Assembly: GCF_015477765.1 (NCBI RefSeq)
Contig: NZ_JADLQQ010000014.1
Location: 62,001-126,000, forward strand
Direction: 5' to 3'
DNA length: 64,000 nt
Source: Nocardia transvalensis
Lineage (GTDB): Bacteria > Actinomycetota > Actinomycetes > Mycobacteriales > Mycobacteriaceae
The notes under the pieces were generated by a model, which worked only from the letters and a program-made list of their open reading frames with translations, was not told the origin of the DNA and searched no databases. Shown here piece by piece: positions 52,819-62,008 of this stretch. Both the position numbers and the translations under genes were made by a program. How positions within the stretch are numbered: the first letter of the stretch is position 1; every line of letters begins with the position of its first letter.

Positions 52819-53583
52819 TCAGAGATGGTGGAGTTCTGCGCGGCGGTGCAGTTCTCGGGCGATCACTTCTTCGGTCGCGGGCGTGACCACGGTGTCGTTG
52901 TCGTCCACCGCGATCAGGTAACGTCCGCCCGCCGAGTGGTCGTCGCGGATGTCGATCCAGTTCAGGTAGACCGGCGGGGCCGTGTTGCGGTCGTGTAGGT
53001 AGCGCTCGATGCACAGGTGCCCCTCGGCGACGCGCGGCGCCCGCAGTAGCAGGCGGATCCGCTCCTCGACCGGTCGGCGGCCCTCATCATCGGGACGCCA
53101 CGATGCAGGTGGTTGCTCGCCGCGTACGCGCGGGGTGTAACCGACCATTTGTCCGGCTGCGCCGGGCTGCGCGGGCGGCATCGTCGCCGCCAGGTGCCGA
53201 CCGAGGTTGCGGCGCTGGGTGACCACAAGCTTGATATCGCCGCCGAAATCGGCTGAGGGACCGGATTTCTGGAACAGGATCACCCCGAGATCGGCGTGGG
53301 CGGCGGCCAGCGACCGCACTCGTTTCACCGAGTCGTGGAACTTGCCGGTGCAGATCAGCCGCAGATCCGGTTTGACCAGCACACGCAGCGGCCAGGTGAG
53401 GTCCGGGTCACCGCGATGCGGGTAACGGGCACTGATCTCCGCTCGCCGCCGCGCGTACTCGTCAGGGGGAGCAGATGTTTCGAGAATGCTGATCGGATAG
53501 GGATATTCCCCCGCCAGCCCGGTCTCTGCCCACACCCACGCGAATTCGTCGGGAGTGAAGTCCCACACCGTTTGCGTCCGCAC
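52819..53583 (-). CDS. EspG-like ESX secretion chaperone
   Basis: 254 residues. Length, mixed alpha/beta composition and stretches such as VWDFTPDEFAWVWAETGL at the N-terminus, GRLIA-like YLIAVDDNDTVVTPATEEVI at the C-terminus fit the EspG family, cytosolic chaperones that hold PPE-type substrates for ESX secretion. It begins at the base after the PPE-like stop codon, which supports a functional pairing. Confidence 0.82.
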   Translation of the reverse strand: MRTQTVWDFTPDEFAWVWAETGLAGEYPYPISILETSAPPDEYARRRAEISARYPHRGDPDLTWPLRVLVKPDLRLICTGKFHDSVKRVRSLAAAHADLGVILFQKSGPSADFGGDIKLVVTQRRNLGRHLAATMPPAQPGAAGQMVGYTPRVRGEQPPASWRPDDEGRRPVEERIRLLLRAPRVAEGHLCIERYLHDRNTAPPVYLNWIDIRDDHSAGGRYLIAVDDNDTVVTPATEEVIARELHRRAELHHL

Positions 53584-55329
53584 TCAGCGCCCTGTCTCCC
53601 GCGCGGGACCGTCGTCCATCATCGGACCTTGCAGTGAAACCGTCTCCGTCCGCGGCTCGGCCCCACCGCCAGCGCTCGACTCGCCCGGTGCCGCGGCCGG
53701 CTGGACCCTCGGCGGGTTATCCTGCGCCGCAGCCGGATTCGTTCCTGGCGGAGAAGGCCGTGTCGACGCCGCATTGGGATCCGGCCACGCGGCCGGTGCC
53801 TGATAGCTCACCGCAGGGGCGTGCCCGGGGGCGGCCGGAGGCGGCGGAGCGGGAGCCGGATCGTCGTATCGGATCGGCACACCCGTCCCCGTGCGTGGCG
53901 GCTCGTACCCAGCATTGCTGACAGGTGGTGCACCTGGAGCGGGACTGGTTGCGGCGGGGCTGGTTCGCGGTGGCGGAGTATTCGAGTCCGGGGCTTGCCA
54001 GGTGGCGTAGTCGCCCCCGATCGCGCCCGTGGGCGCGGGCGGCAGGTCCGCCAGTTCGGGTTGGACCCGCTTGAGGTAGTCCGGAATCGGCTTCGTCCGG
54101 TCTTCGTCCTCGCCCTTGCGCTGGCCATGCGCGCCGGGAGCCATCGGGCCCATCGGCCCGCCCGGCCCCACACCGGCTGCACGAGCGGCCGCAGCTGCTT
54201 GTCCGGCCCCCGGGCCTGTCTGCCCAGGCGTACCCGGCCGTGAGGATCCAGGGCCACCTGGGCCTGTACCCGATCCTGATCCGCCGCGACCACCGATTCC
54301 CGGGGACTTGCCTCCGATGCCTCCACCGACGCCGGGGCCTGCGAGCCCGGCCGAGGAAACGCCAGCCGGGGTCGTCGATATGCCAGTTGACCCCGGCTGG
54401 CCGGGCGTTGCGGCACCAGGTGCACCGGGCCCGCCCGTGCCGGCGCTGGAGGGCGTCGTGATGGCGGGATCGACACCGGCGGGTGTCGTCTGGTTCTGCC
54501 GAGGATCCTGCGAGCCGGGCTGAGTCCCGGAGCCTTGCCGCGACGGATCTCCTTGCCCGCCGCCAGTGCCGCCCGCGCCGGAGCCGAGACCACCCGAGGA
54601 AATCCCTTGGCCACCACCGCCTGTGCCGCCGTCTCCACCACCGATCTGGGGTGGCGGCACGAACGCGGGCACGTTCTCTCCAGAGGGAGGACAGATCGGG
54701 AGATAGATCCTGTTGACCGCGTCGATGGCCATCTTGCGCGCGGCGATCGCGGCCTCGTTGTCGGCACGGTCTTTCTCCCCGCTTGTCAGATTCGGCAGCA
54801 CTGATTCACGCGGGTTGTCCGGGTTGGGCGCGCTCGCCGCGGGCACGGGCGGCACCGCCGCGGCGAAGGCCACCGCCGCGTTGTACATCGCATCCAGGCG
54901 GAACGCCGCCGACTCGGCGACCTTACCCATCTGCTCGCCAGCATGGGCGAGCCTCATAGCGGCCGCGTGGGCGGCCTCACCACTGGCGCCTTCCCAGCGG
55001 CCTTGTAATACGCGGGCCACGCCCATCCGGTGCAGTTGGAACATGCTCGTGATCGTGACCGAGGACCGTGCCCAGGCTTGGGTCAGCTTGGACAACGCCG
55101 CCTGATCGATACTCTTGGCGGCATCCGAGATCTGTTGATGAGTCATCGTCTCCGGCGGAGGCTCCGGATTCGTCACATACGGTGGGTCCACCTCACCGCG
55201 TCCGAGGTCCCGATCGTGTTCGGCTGCGTTGCGCTGCGACGTGACCGCCTTCTGCTGGACAGCGTCGATCGCACCAGCAAACAGCTGCGGAATGGCCGCG
55301 GGGTTCTGAGGGCTGTCGTCATTGGTCAT
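53584..55329 (-). CDS. PPE-like WXG protein with long Gly/Pro-rich tail
   Basis: 581 residues. Residues about 60-190 form an alpha-helical hairpin with a WxG turn (LQGRWEGASGEAAHAA) as in PPE/WXG100 proteins; then comes CPPSGENVPAF and a very long low-complexity region of Gly, Pro and Ser (GGTGGGGQGISSGGLGSG and many similar). Short charged motifs near the end (KPIPDYLKRVQPELADLPP). It is probably an ESX substrate guided by the adjacent EspG-like chaperone. The repeats make exact length sensitive to assembly errors. Confidence 0.8.
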   Translation of the reverse strand: MTNDDSPQNPAAIPQLFAGAIDAVQQKAVTSQRNAAEHDRDLGRGEVDPPYVTNPEPPPETMTHQQISDAAKSIDQAALSKLTQAWARSSVTITSMFQLHRMGVARVLQGRWEGASGEAAHAAAMRLAHAGEQMGKVAESAAFRLDAMYNAAVAFAAAVPPVPAASAPNPDNPRESVLPNLTSGEKDRADNEAAIAARKMAIDAVNRIYLPICPPSGENVPAFVPPPQIGGGDGGTGGGGQGISSGGLGSGAGGTGGGQGDPSRQGSGTQPGSQDPRQNQTTPAGVDPAITTPSSAGTGGPGAPGAATPGQPGSTGISTTPAGVSSAGLAGPGVGGGIGGKSPGIGGRGGSGSGTGPGGPGSSRPGTPGQTGPGAGQAAAAARAAGVGPGGPMGPMAPGAHGQRKGEDEDRTKPIPDYLKRVQPELADLPPAPTGAIGGDYATWQAPDSNTPPPRTSPAATSPAPGAPPVSNAGYEPPRTGTGVPIRYDDPAPAPPPPAAPGHAPAVSYQAPAAWPDPNAASTRPSPPGTNPAAAQDNPPRVQPAAAPGESSAGGGAEPRTETVSLQGPMMDDGPARETGR

Positions 55330-55495
55330 CTGCGCCCCTTAGGGGAACTGTGTTGTGCCAGAAGCCAACCCGCGTTCCCCCGTCCATCCTGCGGTGCCTG
55401 GCGTGACCCATCACAACCCCCTTGAGCAACTGGTCCGACGGTAACATAGCTCTGTTTGGACGACTACCTCGATGTAGAAATCTGTCGAAAGGAAC
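55330..55495. other. Intergenic gap before the PPE-like gene
   Basis: About 165 bases between the DUF3558 lipoprotein stop and the PPE-like start. It could hold a promoter for the PPE-like/EspG pair. Nothing else is seen. Confidence 0.35.
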
Positions 55496-56098
55496 CTACT
55501 TCTTAGACAATTCTCGTTGCAGGGTTTCGGCAAGGGACGGCAACTCGTCGCATGGATTGCCTGTAACTCGCGCCAGGTTTAGGCCGAGCTGGAGATCTAT
55601 GACGCCGACCGGCGAGTCCATTGCCAGAAAACAAGTTCCTGACGCAGTTGACCCTGCCAGGGTGTAGATAGCTGCATCTCGTCCAGCGACGGTGGTGTTC
55701 TTCAAAGATTCTGTGCTACGGCTGCGGAAATCCTGGAGGCCGAGGTTTGTTGCTTTGATTTCCAGCGATCGCGCATTGAAGCCCTCGGCGGTTTTCTGAT
55801 CGAATTTGCACCCTAGGAAGGTGTACTGATCAGCAGCGAGATCATCCCTCTCACGAGTCGCTGGATCGAACCCCAGGTTCTTGACAGTGGAGTCGCCGAT
55901 GTCTCGACACGGGTCGAACGTGACTGCTGGTCGGCCTGTGTTGTTGCGCTGTGCGGGGGCAGGTGGAACTGAAACGGCGATGCTGGGATGCGCACTCGTT
56001 GTTGTTGTGTCTCCCGATGACCCCGGGGTCGTATCGTCACCGCAGGCACTCAGGAGGAGTGCTGTCGATGCGGCGATGACTATGCGCGCGGTTCTCAC
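55496..56098 (-). CDS. DUF3558 lipoprotein
   Basis: 200 residues with a lipoprotein signal peptide (IVIAASTALLLSACGDD, lipobox LSAC near residue 18). The mature part has VTFDPCRDIGD and YTFLGCKFDQ and ends GNPCDELPSLAETLQ, the DUF3558 arrangement of cysteines. It should be anchored to the outer face of the membrane. It overlaps the stop of the helical gene (56098) by one base. DUF3558 proteins often accompany ESX substrates in Nocardia-type genomes. Confidence 0.85.
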   Translation of the reverse strand: MRTARIVIAASTALLLSACGDDTTPGSSGDTTTTSAHPSIAVSVPPAPAQRNNTGRPAVTFDPCRDIGDSTVKNLGFDPATRERDDLAADQYTFLGCKFDQKTAEGFNARSLEIKATNLGLQDFRSRSTESLKNTTVAGRDAAIYTLAGSTASGTCFLAMDSPVGVIDLQLGLNLARVTGNPCDELPSLAETLQRELSKK

Positions 56099-56508
56099 TA
56101 TGCCGACTTCTCCGTCCCTAGCGCCTGTGCTGAGAACTGTATCGCTTGGGTGTTCTTCGCCTCGGCTTCCGTCGTCTTGCCTCCAGCAAGCAAGACTGCC
56201 TCCTGCATGCGCATTGCTCCCTCAATGAGCTGTGCCAGCGTAGTGCCGAAATCTCTTGCCTTGTTATTGAACCCATTGGCAAGTTGCTGGGTGGACGGGA
56301 AACCGCCGAAGCTCGTCACATCGTAAACTGCTTGGATACGTTTCAATTCCGAGTTCAAGTCCTCGATAAGGTGGTCGTACAACCTCACGAGATCATCGAC
56401 AACCTGCGAGTCGAACAGGAAGTGTCCGCTTTGCGCTGCGGCCTCCGCCTGCTGCTTGAAGGCGGCGATCTCAGCTTGTCCGTAGTCGATGTTCACCTGC
56501 TGCGCCAC
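56098..56508 (-). CDS. Helical ESX-associated protein
   Basis: 136 residues from the GTG at 56508 with GAGGGGG five bases upstream; a GTG at 56496 is possible. Predominantly helical (QAEIAAFKQQAEAAAQSG, LYDHLIEDLNSELKRI, LIEGAMRMQEAVLLAGG), without a signal peptide or membrane segment. First gene of the minus-strand ESX operon, divergent from the EspC-like gene. It is probably a WXG/PE-like substrate or partner, but the family is not certain. Confidence 0.65.
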   Translation of the reverse strand: MAQQVNIDYGQAEIAAFKQQAEAAAQSGHFLFDSQVVDDLVRLYDHLIEDLNSELKRIQAVYDVTSFGGFPSTQQLANGFNNKARDFGTTLAQLIEGAMRMQEAVLLAGGKTTEAEAKNTQAIQFSAQALGTEKSA

Positions 56509-56637
56509 TGCTGCCCCCTCGAGAGTGTCCTGGTGTGGGAGGCTACCAGCCGGGGCGCACGCTGGCGGGTTGGCTCCGGAGGCTCTGGCCTGGATATCGT
56601 TTCGAGTCGAATACGTCGATGACACCGAGGGGGACTC
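56509..56637. promoter_or_regulatory. Divergent promoter region of the ESX module
   Basis: 129 bases between the divergent starts of the helical gene and the EspC-like gene. Both ESX operons must start here or upstream. I cannot define -10/-35 boxes with confidence. Confidence 0.4.
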
Positions 56638-56958
56638 GTGGCCCTGTTGAAGGCCGATGTTGATCAGATCAAGGCACTTGCCGGCACTCTGGACGATGTG
56701 GCGGCGAAGGTCGATGCGTTGGATGTGCGTACTCCCGCGAAGGGCGTCACCGGAGCCTTGCCGGGCACGCCGCTGGGGGCGGCGTGCGATCAGGCCACCG
56801 AGTACACCGAAGGCGCATGGCTGCGAGTGTCGCAAAGGATCGGGCAGGTGTCCTCGACGATGAAGCAGACCGCGGAGTCGTTGTCGGCGACCGATGCGGA
56901 CTTCAAAAAGCGCCTCGAAGATCTCAACTTCCACGCTCCGCAGGGCGGTGGCCGCTGA
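56638..56958 (+). CDS. EspC-like type VII secretion target
   Basis: 106 residues, GTG start with GAGGGGG five bases upstream. Helical protein ADVDQIKALAGTLDDVAAK and MKQTAESLSATDADFKKRL, the pattern of the EspC/DUF2580 family of small ESX-secreted partners. It overlaps the next gene as TGATG and is its probable secretion partner. Confidence 0.8.
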   Translation: MALLKADVDQIKALAGTLDDVAAKVDALDVRTPAKGVTGALPGTPLGAACDQATEYTEGAWLRVSQRIGQVSSTMKQTAESLSATDADFKKRLEDLNFHAPQGGGR

Positions 56959-59417
56959 TGACTGGGTGGGCGCTGACCAGAGCCAACGTAACCAGTTGGA
57001 ACGCTTCGCTGTTGACCGACTTGGCGGCCACCGTCGAAGCCCAGAACGGGAATTACGAGTCCGAGGTCGGTCGGATGCCGCGGCACTTCCAGGACCTGGG
57101 CGGCAGCTGGGCCGGACAGTCGCACGATGCTGCCTACGACCGCGTGGGCCAGGACCACCGGCAGTCGCTGAAGGTCAAGGAGGGGGTCTCCGATCTGGTT
57201 GCGATCCTACGACAAGCGGGGAGTCGCTTGGTTTCCGAGCGCGCGAACCTGCTCGGCAAGGTGGCCGATACCGAGGACCCCGCTAAGGCGGTCGCCGGTG
57301 AAACGCTGAAGGTTGGTGACAATTGGCAGGTCACCATCACGTATCCAGCGAAGGTCGAGGAAGGCAAGAAGGCGGAGATCCTCGAGCGTGCCGAAGGCCA
57401 GCAGGGATTGATCAACACCGCCTGGTACAGCCTGCGCGATGCCGCGCATCAAGCCGATAAGCTGATTCGTGAAGCTGCCCAAGACATCCGCGATGCCGGG
57501 AGCAACTTCGGAGACGGTGTCGACGCACCGCTGAAACACCCCGGCACGACACACACCGATCTCACCGCCAAAGACGGCGCCGATGACGGCAAGCTCGTCG
57601 CCGACGGGAAGGCCACCCCGGAAGACCTGGAGCGGATCGCCGATCGCTTGGCTCAGAGCACCAATCTCAGTCCCGATCAGCTGGCGGCGATGGCCAACGG
57701 CCAGGACGTGACGGTCACCCAGCCCGCGATGGCCTACCTGCAGTCGTTCTACAACGGTGCGGGCCGCGACGGGCTGCTCACGTTGTCCGACCAGCTCCAT
57801 ACCAGTGGTTCTCCGGAATCTCTTGCGCTGCAGCGCAAGCTGGGCGACGGGTTGGTGATGTTGTCCAATGATCACGCCGTTACCCGCAACTCTTCCGGCG
57901 CGATCCAAGACCGCGGTGGCTGGAGCAAGCTCCACCCCGAGATCCGAGAACTGGTCGGCACCCGGCCCGGCACCCTCATCGCCGGTTCGGACGCCAACAC
58001 CCGCGAGCTGCCCGACGACTACCGTGGCAAGGACGGAAAAGCCAACTACAACCGGGACATGGCACGGTTCGCCGACCTGGTCAACAGCGCGGACAAGGGG
58101 TACAGCCCCGGCCAGAAGTTCGGCATCGAACTGTCCCGCCAGGCGGCGCACCAGGCTTTCCTCTCCGACTACATCGGCGCAGGCGGGCGAGCCGAGATCA
58201 TCGACCGACCCAGCGACGAAACCATCCAGCATCTGCTCGACGCCGGGACGCGCAGCAAAGAAGCCGACCAGGCCCTGATCACCGGCCATGGCTCGGAGGA
58301 GCTGTTCGGTAAGAACACCCCTGGTCAGGACTACCACCCCTACGACCCCAACAAGTTCCTCACCGGCCTGATGAAGCACAAGTGGGAGGACGACGGCGAG
58401 ACGCTGGGCAACATGTACCGGTGGATCGAAGACGACTCGCACTCACCTGACCAAGCGGTGAGCACCCGAGCCGGAGATACCGCCAGCGGTCTGTCGAGCT
58501 ACCTCACCAAGAACTACGACACCCTGATGAACCTGCACGGTCCACGCAGTGAGTCCCTAGGCCAAATCAATCCCCATGCGGTGCAAGCTCTTTCGTCGGC
58601 GTTGTCTCCCTACGTGGCCGACATGACCGGTGCCCTGCCGCCGAATCTGACGCACCACGGCTTCACGCCACCCGACCCGGCGAACGACAACGTGCGGCTC
58701 GGCGCGCAGCACATCTTCGCGCTGATGGATACCGATAAAGAAGCTGCCACACAATTCAATGCGAAGGCTCTTGTCGCCGCACAGGAGCTGCAATCCGCGT
58801 GGGTGGACTCGGCCCTCAACGACCCGCATAATCCTGTGAATCGAAATGCTACGGCGGCCGGGATGATTCAAGGACTGGTTGATCGCGGACTCGATCTCGA
58901 AGCGAAGGACCGAACCCAGGACGCGGTCCGCGGCAACACGCAAGGATTCGCGGACAAGGGTGCCGCTTACGATTCCATCAAAGGGGTCCTCACAACCGGT
59001 ATCAAGTACGTACCAGTCGTCGGCGACGTTGTCGGCCCCACCCTCGGCCCCATGATCGACGTCAGCAATCCATGGGCCAGGAACGCTATCGTCGGGCTGT
59101 ATTCAACACCGGACCCCTTGCCGACCCAGATCGACAAGCACACCAACTTCGAGCCCGCTCAGCTGGCGTATCAGGTCGCCCATACGCTGGAAACACGCGA
59201 CGGGTCGCTGGAACACGATCCCAGGTATAGCTACCTGTTCGACCCCCAAGGCCATCTGAAGGACTATCAAACCCTGACCACTGTCGATCGCGTCACCGAG
59301 AAACAGATCAACGACGATCTTTCCAACGTCATCAACAGCTACCGGGACGGCTCGTTCGCAGTACCCATGCTGCAACTCAAAGACTATGTGCGAGAGGGCA
59401 GGGAGTCGATCCAGTGA
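56958..59417 (+). CDS. Large WXG protein with TPR-region C-terminus, toxin-like
   Basis: 819 residues, ATG coupled to the EspC-like gene. An N-terminal WXG100-type domain with the WAG turn (LGGSWAGQSHDAAYDR) and a coiled coil is followed by KVGDNWQVTITYP, then a long helical C-terminal region that I know as the TPR repeat region of mycobacterial/nocardial ESX proteins (ELSRQAAHQAFLSDYIG, MKHKWEDDGETLGNMYRWI, TLMNLHGPRSES). No known catalytic motif is visible. A decayed C-terminal copy lies at 13527-14830, and the following lipoprotein is homologous to its C-terminal region, as in polymorphic-toxin loci. Effector or toxin function is inferred. Confidence 0.75.
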   Translation: MTGWALTRANVTSWNASLLTDLAATVEAQNGNYESEVGRMPRHFQDLGGSWAGQSHDAAYDRVGQDHRQSLKVKEGVSDLVAILRQAGSRLVSERANLLGKVADTEDPAKAVAGETLKVGDNWQVTITYPAKVEEGKKAEILERAEGQQGLINTAWYSLRDAAHQADKLIREAAQDIRDAGSNFGDGVDAPLKHPGTTHTDLTAKDGADDGKLVADGKATPEDLERIADRLAQSTNLSPDQLAAMANGQDVTVTQPAMAYLQSFYNGAGRDGLLTLSDQLHTSGSPESLALQRKLGDGLVMLSNDHAVTRNSSGAIQDRGGWSKLHPEIRELVGTRPGTLIAGSDANTRELPDDYRGKDGKANYNRDMARFADLVNSADKGYSPGQKFGIELSRQAAHQAFLSDYIGAGGRAEIIDRPSDETIQHLLDAGTRSKEADQALITGHGSEELFGKNTPGQDYHPYDPNKFLTGLMKHKWEDDGETLGNMYRWIEDDSHSPDQAVSTRAGDTASGLSSYLTKNYDTLMNLHGPRSESLGQINPHAVQALSSALSPYVADMTGALPPNLTHHGFTPPDPANDNVRLGAQHIFALMDTDKEAATQFNAKALVAAQELQSAWVDSALNDPHNPVNRNATAAGMIQGLVDRGLDLEAKDRTQDAVRGNTQGFADKGAAYDSIKGVLTTGIKYVPVVGDVVGPTLGPMIDVSNPWARNAIVGLYSTPDPLPTQIDKHTNFEPAQLAYQVAHTLETRDGSLEHDPRYSYLFDPQGHLKDYQTLTTVDRVTEKQINDDLSNVINSYRDGSFAVPMLQLKDYVREGRESIQ

Positions 59418-60505
59418 AAGGCGCAGCTACGATCGTTGCATTCGCGCTACTCCTCGCTGGTGTGTCCGCGTGCGCTGAGCAATCCGACCCCTCGCAGTCG
59501 GTGGCGGACGACATGATCGAACACGTCACCACCACTGGCAGCGCCGACAAGACAGCTGTCCATGACTTGCTCACGGGCCGCGGACTCAGAGACGGCGCGA
59601 GCACCGACCAGGTACTCGACAGACTGATGCACCGCCACTGGGATGACGGCGGCGCGGCCGTGGGGACGATGTTCTCCTGGATCGAAACCGACGCGAAGGC
59701 TACGGACTCCGCTGCCGCTGTGCGCGCCGGAGAATCCGCAACCGGGCTAGCGCGTTACCTGGGCAGCCACGCCGCTGAGTTGCTGAACCTCGATGGGCCG
59801 CGGACGCGATCGGTCGGACAGGTCAATCCGCGCGCCGTTGAAGGAATCGCCACCGCGCTCACCCCCTACATCGCGAACTTCGCCGGTGTCACGGCGGCGG
59901 GCCTCGGGGCGACTGCGTTCACGCCGCCGGACGGTGAGAACTCCGCACGTCACAACGCCATCAATGTCTTCGCTGTAGTGGTGAGTAACAAGGATTCCGC
60001 TGGTCACTTCGCCCGCGCCACGTTCTCGGTTGCTACCCGCATTGCGAGCACCTGGGTCAGCAGTGAGCTGGATCGGCAGCCCAAACCAGCCTCGGCCTAC
60101 GAGTACGGGGTCCTGTGCCGGATTCTGGATCGTGGCCTCGCAGCCGAAGCAGAGGACCGCAGCCAAGACAAGTTCGGCGATCCCCTCCCCGCTGATCCCG
60201 CCAAGTACGAGAAGCCCTATGTCGACTACCGTAGGACAGGATTCCAGCTGCCGGGCCTCGACCTGGTGAAGGCACTGCAGGATCGCGATGGCATAGTCGA
60301 GCACGATCCTCGTTACGACTACCTGTTCGGGCCGGACGGACGTCTCAAGGACATCATCGCGCTGATCGACCGGAATGAGATCAACTTCGCGGAGGCGAAG
60401 GGCGACCTAGCCAACATCCTCAACAGCTATCACGGCCGAGTCATGGAGTTACCAGCGCTGAGGTTCTACTCCGAATATCGAGATGGCTGGGATTCCGTGA
60501 AATGA
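59414..60505 (+). CDS. Lipoprotein homologous to the C-terminal region of the WXG protein
   Basis: 363 residues. GTG overlaps the stop of the WXG gene as GTGA. Signal peptide and lipobox near residues 8-20 (LLLAGVSAC, then AEQ). The mature chain aligns with the C-terminal third of the neighbour: GMFSWIE-like TMFSWIETDAKATD against MYRWIEDDSHSPD, LNLDGPRTRSVGQVNPRAV against the LHGPRSES stretch, then LTPYIANF. A surface-anchored relative of an effector, made with it, could be its cognate protector or a cell-surface partner. Not previously recognised by me as a named family. Confidence 0.75.
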   Translation: MKGAATIVAFALLLAGVSACAEQSDPSQSVADDMIEHVTTTGSADKTAVHDLLTGRGLRDGASTDQVLDRLMHRHWDDGGAAVGTMFSWIETDAKATDSAAAVRAGESATGLARYLGSHAAELLNLDGPRTRSVGQVNPRAVEGIATALTPYIANFAGVTAAGLGATAFTPPDGENSARHNAINVFAVVVSNKDSAGHFARATFSVATRIASTWVSSELDRQPKPASAYEYGVLCRILDRGLAAEAEDRSQDKFGDPLPADPAKYEKPYVDYRRTGFQLPGLDLVKALQDRDGIVEHDPRYDYLFGPDGRLKDIIALIDRNEINFAEAKGDLANILNSYHGRVMELPALRFYSEYRDGWDSVK

Positions 60506-60515
60506 CCTTCCACGC

Positions 60516-61193
60516 TCATTCGAGTACTCCCTCCGGTAGCTGGCATCCCAGCGCGGCGGCCAGCAGGCGGTAATGCGTTGGTGCCCAGCTGGTTCGGCAG
60601 GCTTGGCAGATGCATCCGTCGGCGGTGATCTGGAGTGCGGCTTGGCGGACGAGTTCGCCGCTGGCGTCGGGCCGGTGGACGGTGCGGGTGGCGCAGGCGG
60701 GGCAGGCGGCGACGAGTTCCCAGCGGCGGGCGGGTTCGAGCAGTGTGCGTCCGGCGCTGGTCCACCGCTGCAGGGTGGTGATCCAGCCGTGGACGAGGTC
60801 GTGGTCCTCGGGTGTCCAGGTGGTGGCGGCGAGCTGGTTGAGTCGGCGGACGGTGTCGGGTTGGCCGTTGTCGGAGCTCGGGTCTGGGCACCAGGTGGCG
60901 ACGGTGGTGTCGATGTCGGTGAGCCAGTCGAGTGCTTCGATCCAGGCTGGTGGGAGGCTGCGTGGCCGGAGGGTGACGCCGTCGCCTTGGCGGGCGGCGA
61001 GTTCTGTGCGGATCTCGTCGTAGAGCGATTGCCGGTAGCCGCTGCGGGTTTCGCCGTCAGGGTCGGTGTAGGTGACCGGTCGCAGGCCGATGAGGGCGTG
61101 GACGGCGTCGTCGAGGTGGTGTCGGAGGTCGTGGCTGGGTTGCGGGCCGGTGTGGGCGTCGAATTCCCTTGGGGCAGCGGAACCATTCACCAT
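60516..61193 (-). CDS. Phage-like zinc-ribbon protein
   Basis: 225 residues, ATG at 61193. N-terminal helices (LRHHLDDAVHALIGLRP), then LAARQGDGVTLRPRSLPPAW, and a C-terminal treble with CPAC and CICQAC (RWELVAACPACATRT, DGCICQACRTSW). Such proteins are common in actinophages and integrated elements. TACAGT ends six bases before the ATG, consistent with a leaderless transcript. It converges on the lipoprotein gene 10 bases away. A decayed copy lies at 17149-17430. Confidence 0.75.
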   Translation of the reverse strand: MVNGSAAPREFDAHTGPQPSHDLRHHLDDAVHALIGLRPVTYTDPDGETRSGYRQSLYDEIRTELAARQGDGVTLRPRSLPPAWIEALDWLTDIDTTVATWCPDPSSDNGQPDTVRRLNQLAATTWTPEDHDLVHGWITTLQRWTSAGRTLLEPARRWELVAACPACATRTVHRPDASGELVRQAALQITADGCICQACRTSWAPTHYRLLAAALGCQLPEGVLE

Positions 61194-61228
61194 TTCTATA
61201 CTGTAGCGCGCAACGGTAGATAACCGGG

Positions 61229-61615
61229 TCAACCTGCTCTCCCGAGTTCTCTTTCCAGCCTGGCCAGTTGGGCATGCTGATGGGCGCGCGCCTCGGCGAT
61301 CCAGCCCTTCAGCAGGTCGACGGCTTGCTGTTCGTCGGAGTGGTAGATGAGGGTTTGCGCCTGGAACGTGGTGAGCCCCAGCAGTTCTTGCGTCAGGACG
61401 GGGATGGAGCGGAGCTGGCCGCGCCAGGACACCATGCCGGGCATGGGTGTGGGCACCCAGATGGCACCGGCGAGGGTGACTGTCCATCCTGCGACGCAGT
61501 GCGCGACGCCGTCGGGCCGGACTTCGGCCCATACGTTGCGGTCGTGCAGGTGCGGGTTGGCCTGCAAGGTTTCCAGCAGCAGTGTCGCCAGCGGCAGGTT
61601 TAACAAGCCGGGCAC
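61229..61615 (-). CDS. Hypothetical protein with Cys-x-Ala-Gly-Trp core
   Basis: 128 residues, GTG with GGAGG five bases upstream. Contains HCVAGWTVTLAGAIW followed by LLGLTTFQAQTLI, and a helical end (ARAHQHAQLARLERELG). The C-x-AGW-x-V segment recurs in the gene at 63419. Phage-like, function unknown. Confidence 0.68.
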   Translation of the reverse strand: MPGLLNLPLATLLLETLQANPHLHDRNVWAEVRPDGVAHCVAGWTVTLAGAIWVPTPMPGMVSWRGQLRSIPVLTQELLGLTTFQAQTLIYHSDEQQAVDLLKGWIAEARAHQHAQLARLERELGRAG

Positions 61616-62008
61616 GGGTACCTCCAGGCTGACAGCAACACAACCCCCTCCATGGCCTGATCGGGCCGATCTCGGTCACCCGCACGAGCCCCCCGAATTG
61701 TCGGCGCTGCGGGCACTGTCGGTGCCGCTGAGATCCGGCCACGCATGAAGATCCGGGGACCGGGTCTCAGGGTCGCGGATTGTAACCGCGAGATCCATTA
61801 TGCAGGACGAACTTCCGCACAAAAGAACCTGTGGCTTGCATAACCCCCTGTGACGTGTTTTGAGAAGGCCCCTACTGGGTAGGGCACCAACGGGTTCCGC
61901 CCTCATAAGCCCAGGTGAGAGTGAAACCCCTTGGTGCCAGCCACAGTTCGTGAAAGATGACGTTGGTTCCCGACACGAATCTGGAGATCGGCGTGTCGCC
62001 CGAGTGCC
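61616..62008. other. Gene-free stretch
   Basis: About 390 bases without a supported gene on either strand. Short open frames exist but are Arg-rich and have no ribosome sites. It may contain the promoter for the leftward genes at 61229 and below. Confidence 0.45.

Noticed and set aside
52771..52998. 75-codon plus-strand frame downstream of the small-gene cluster
   Set aside because: It overlaps the EspG-like gene on the opposite strand and has no ribosome site or coding character beyond the first codons.
53584..55329. Secreted collagen-like or repeat adhesin
   Set aside because: The Gly/Pro-rich tail looks like that of such proteins, but the WxG helical hairpin and the adjoining EspG-like gene support a PPE-like ESX substrate instead.
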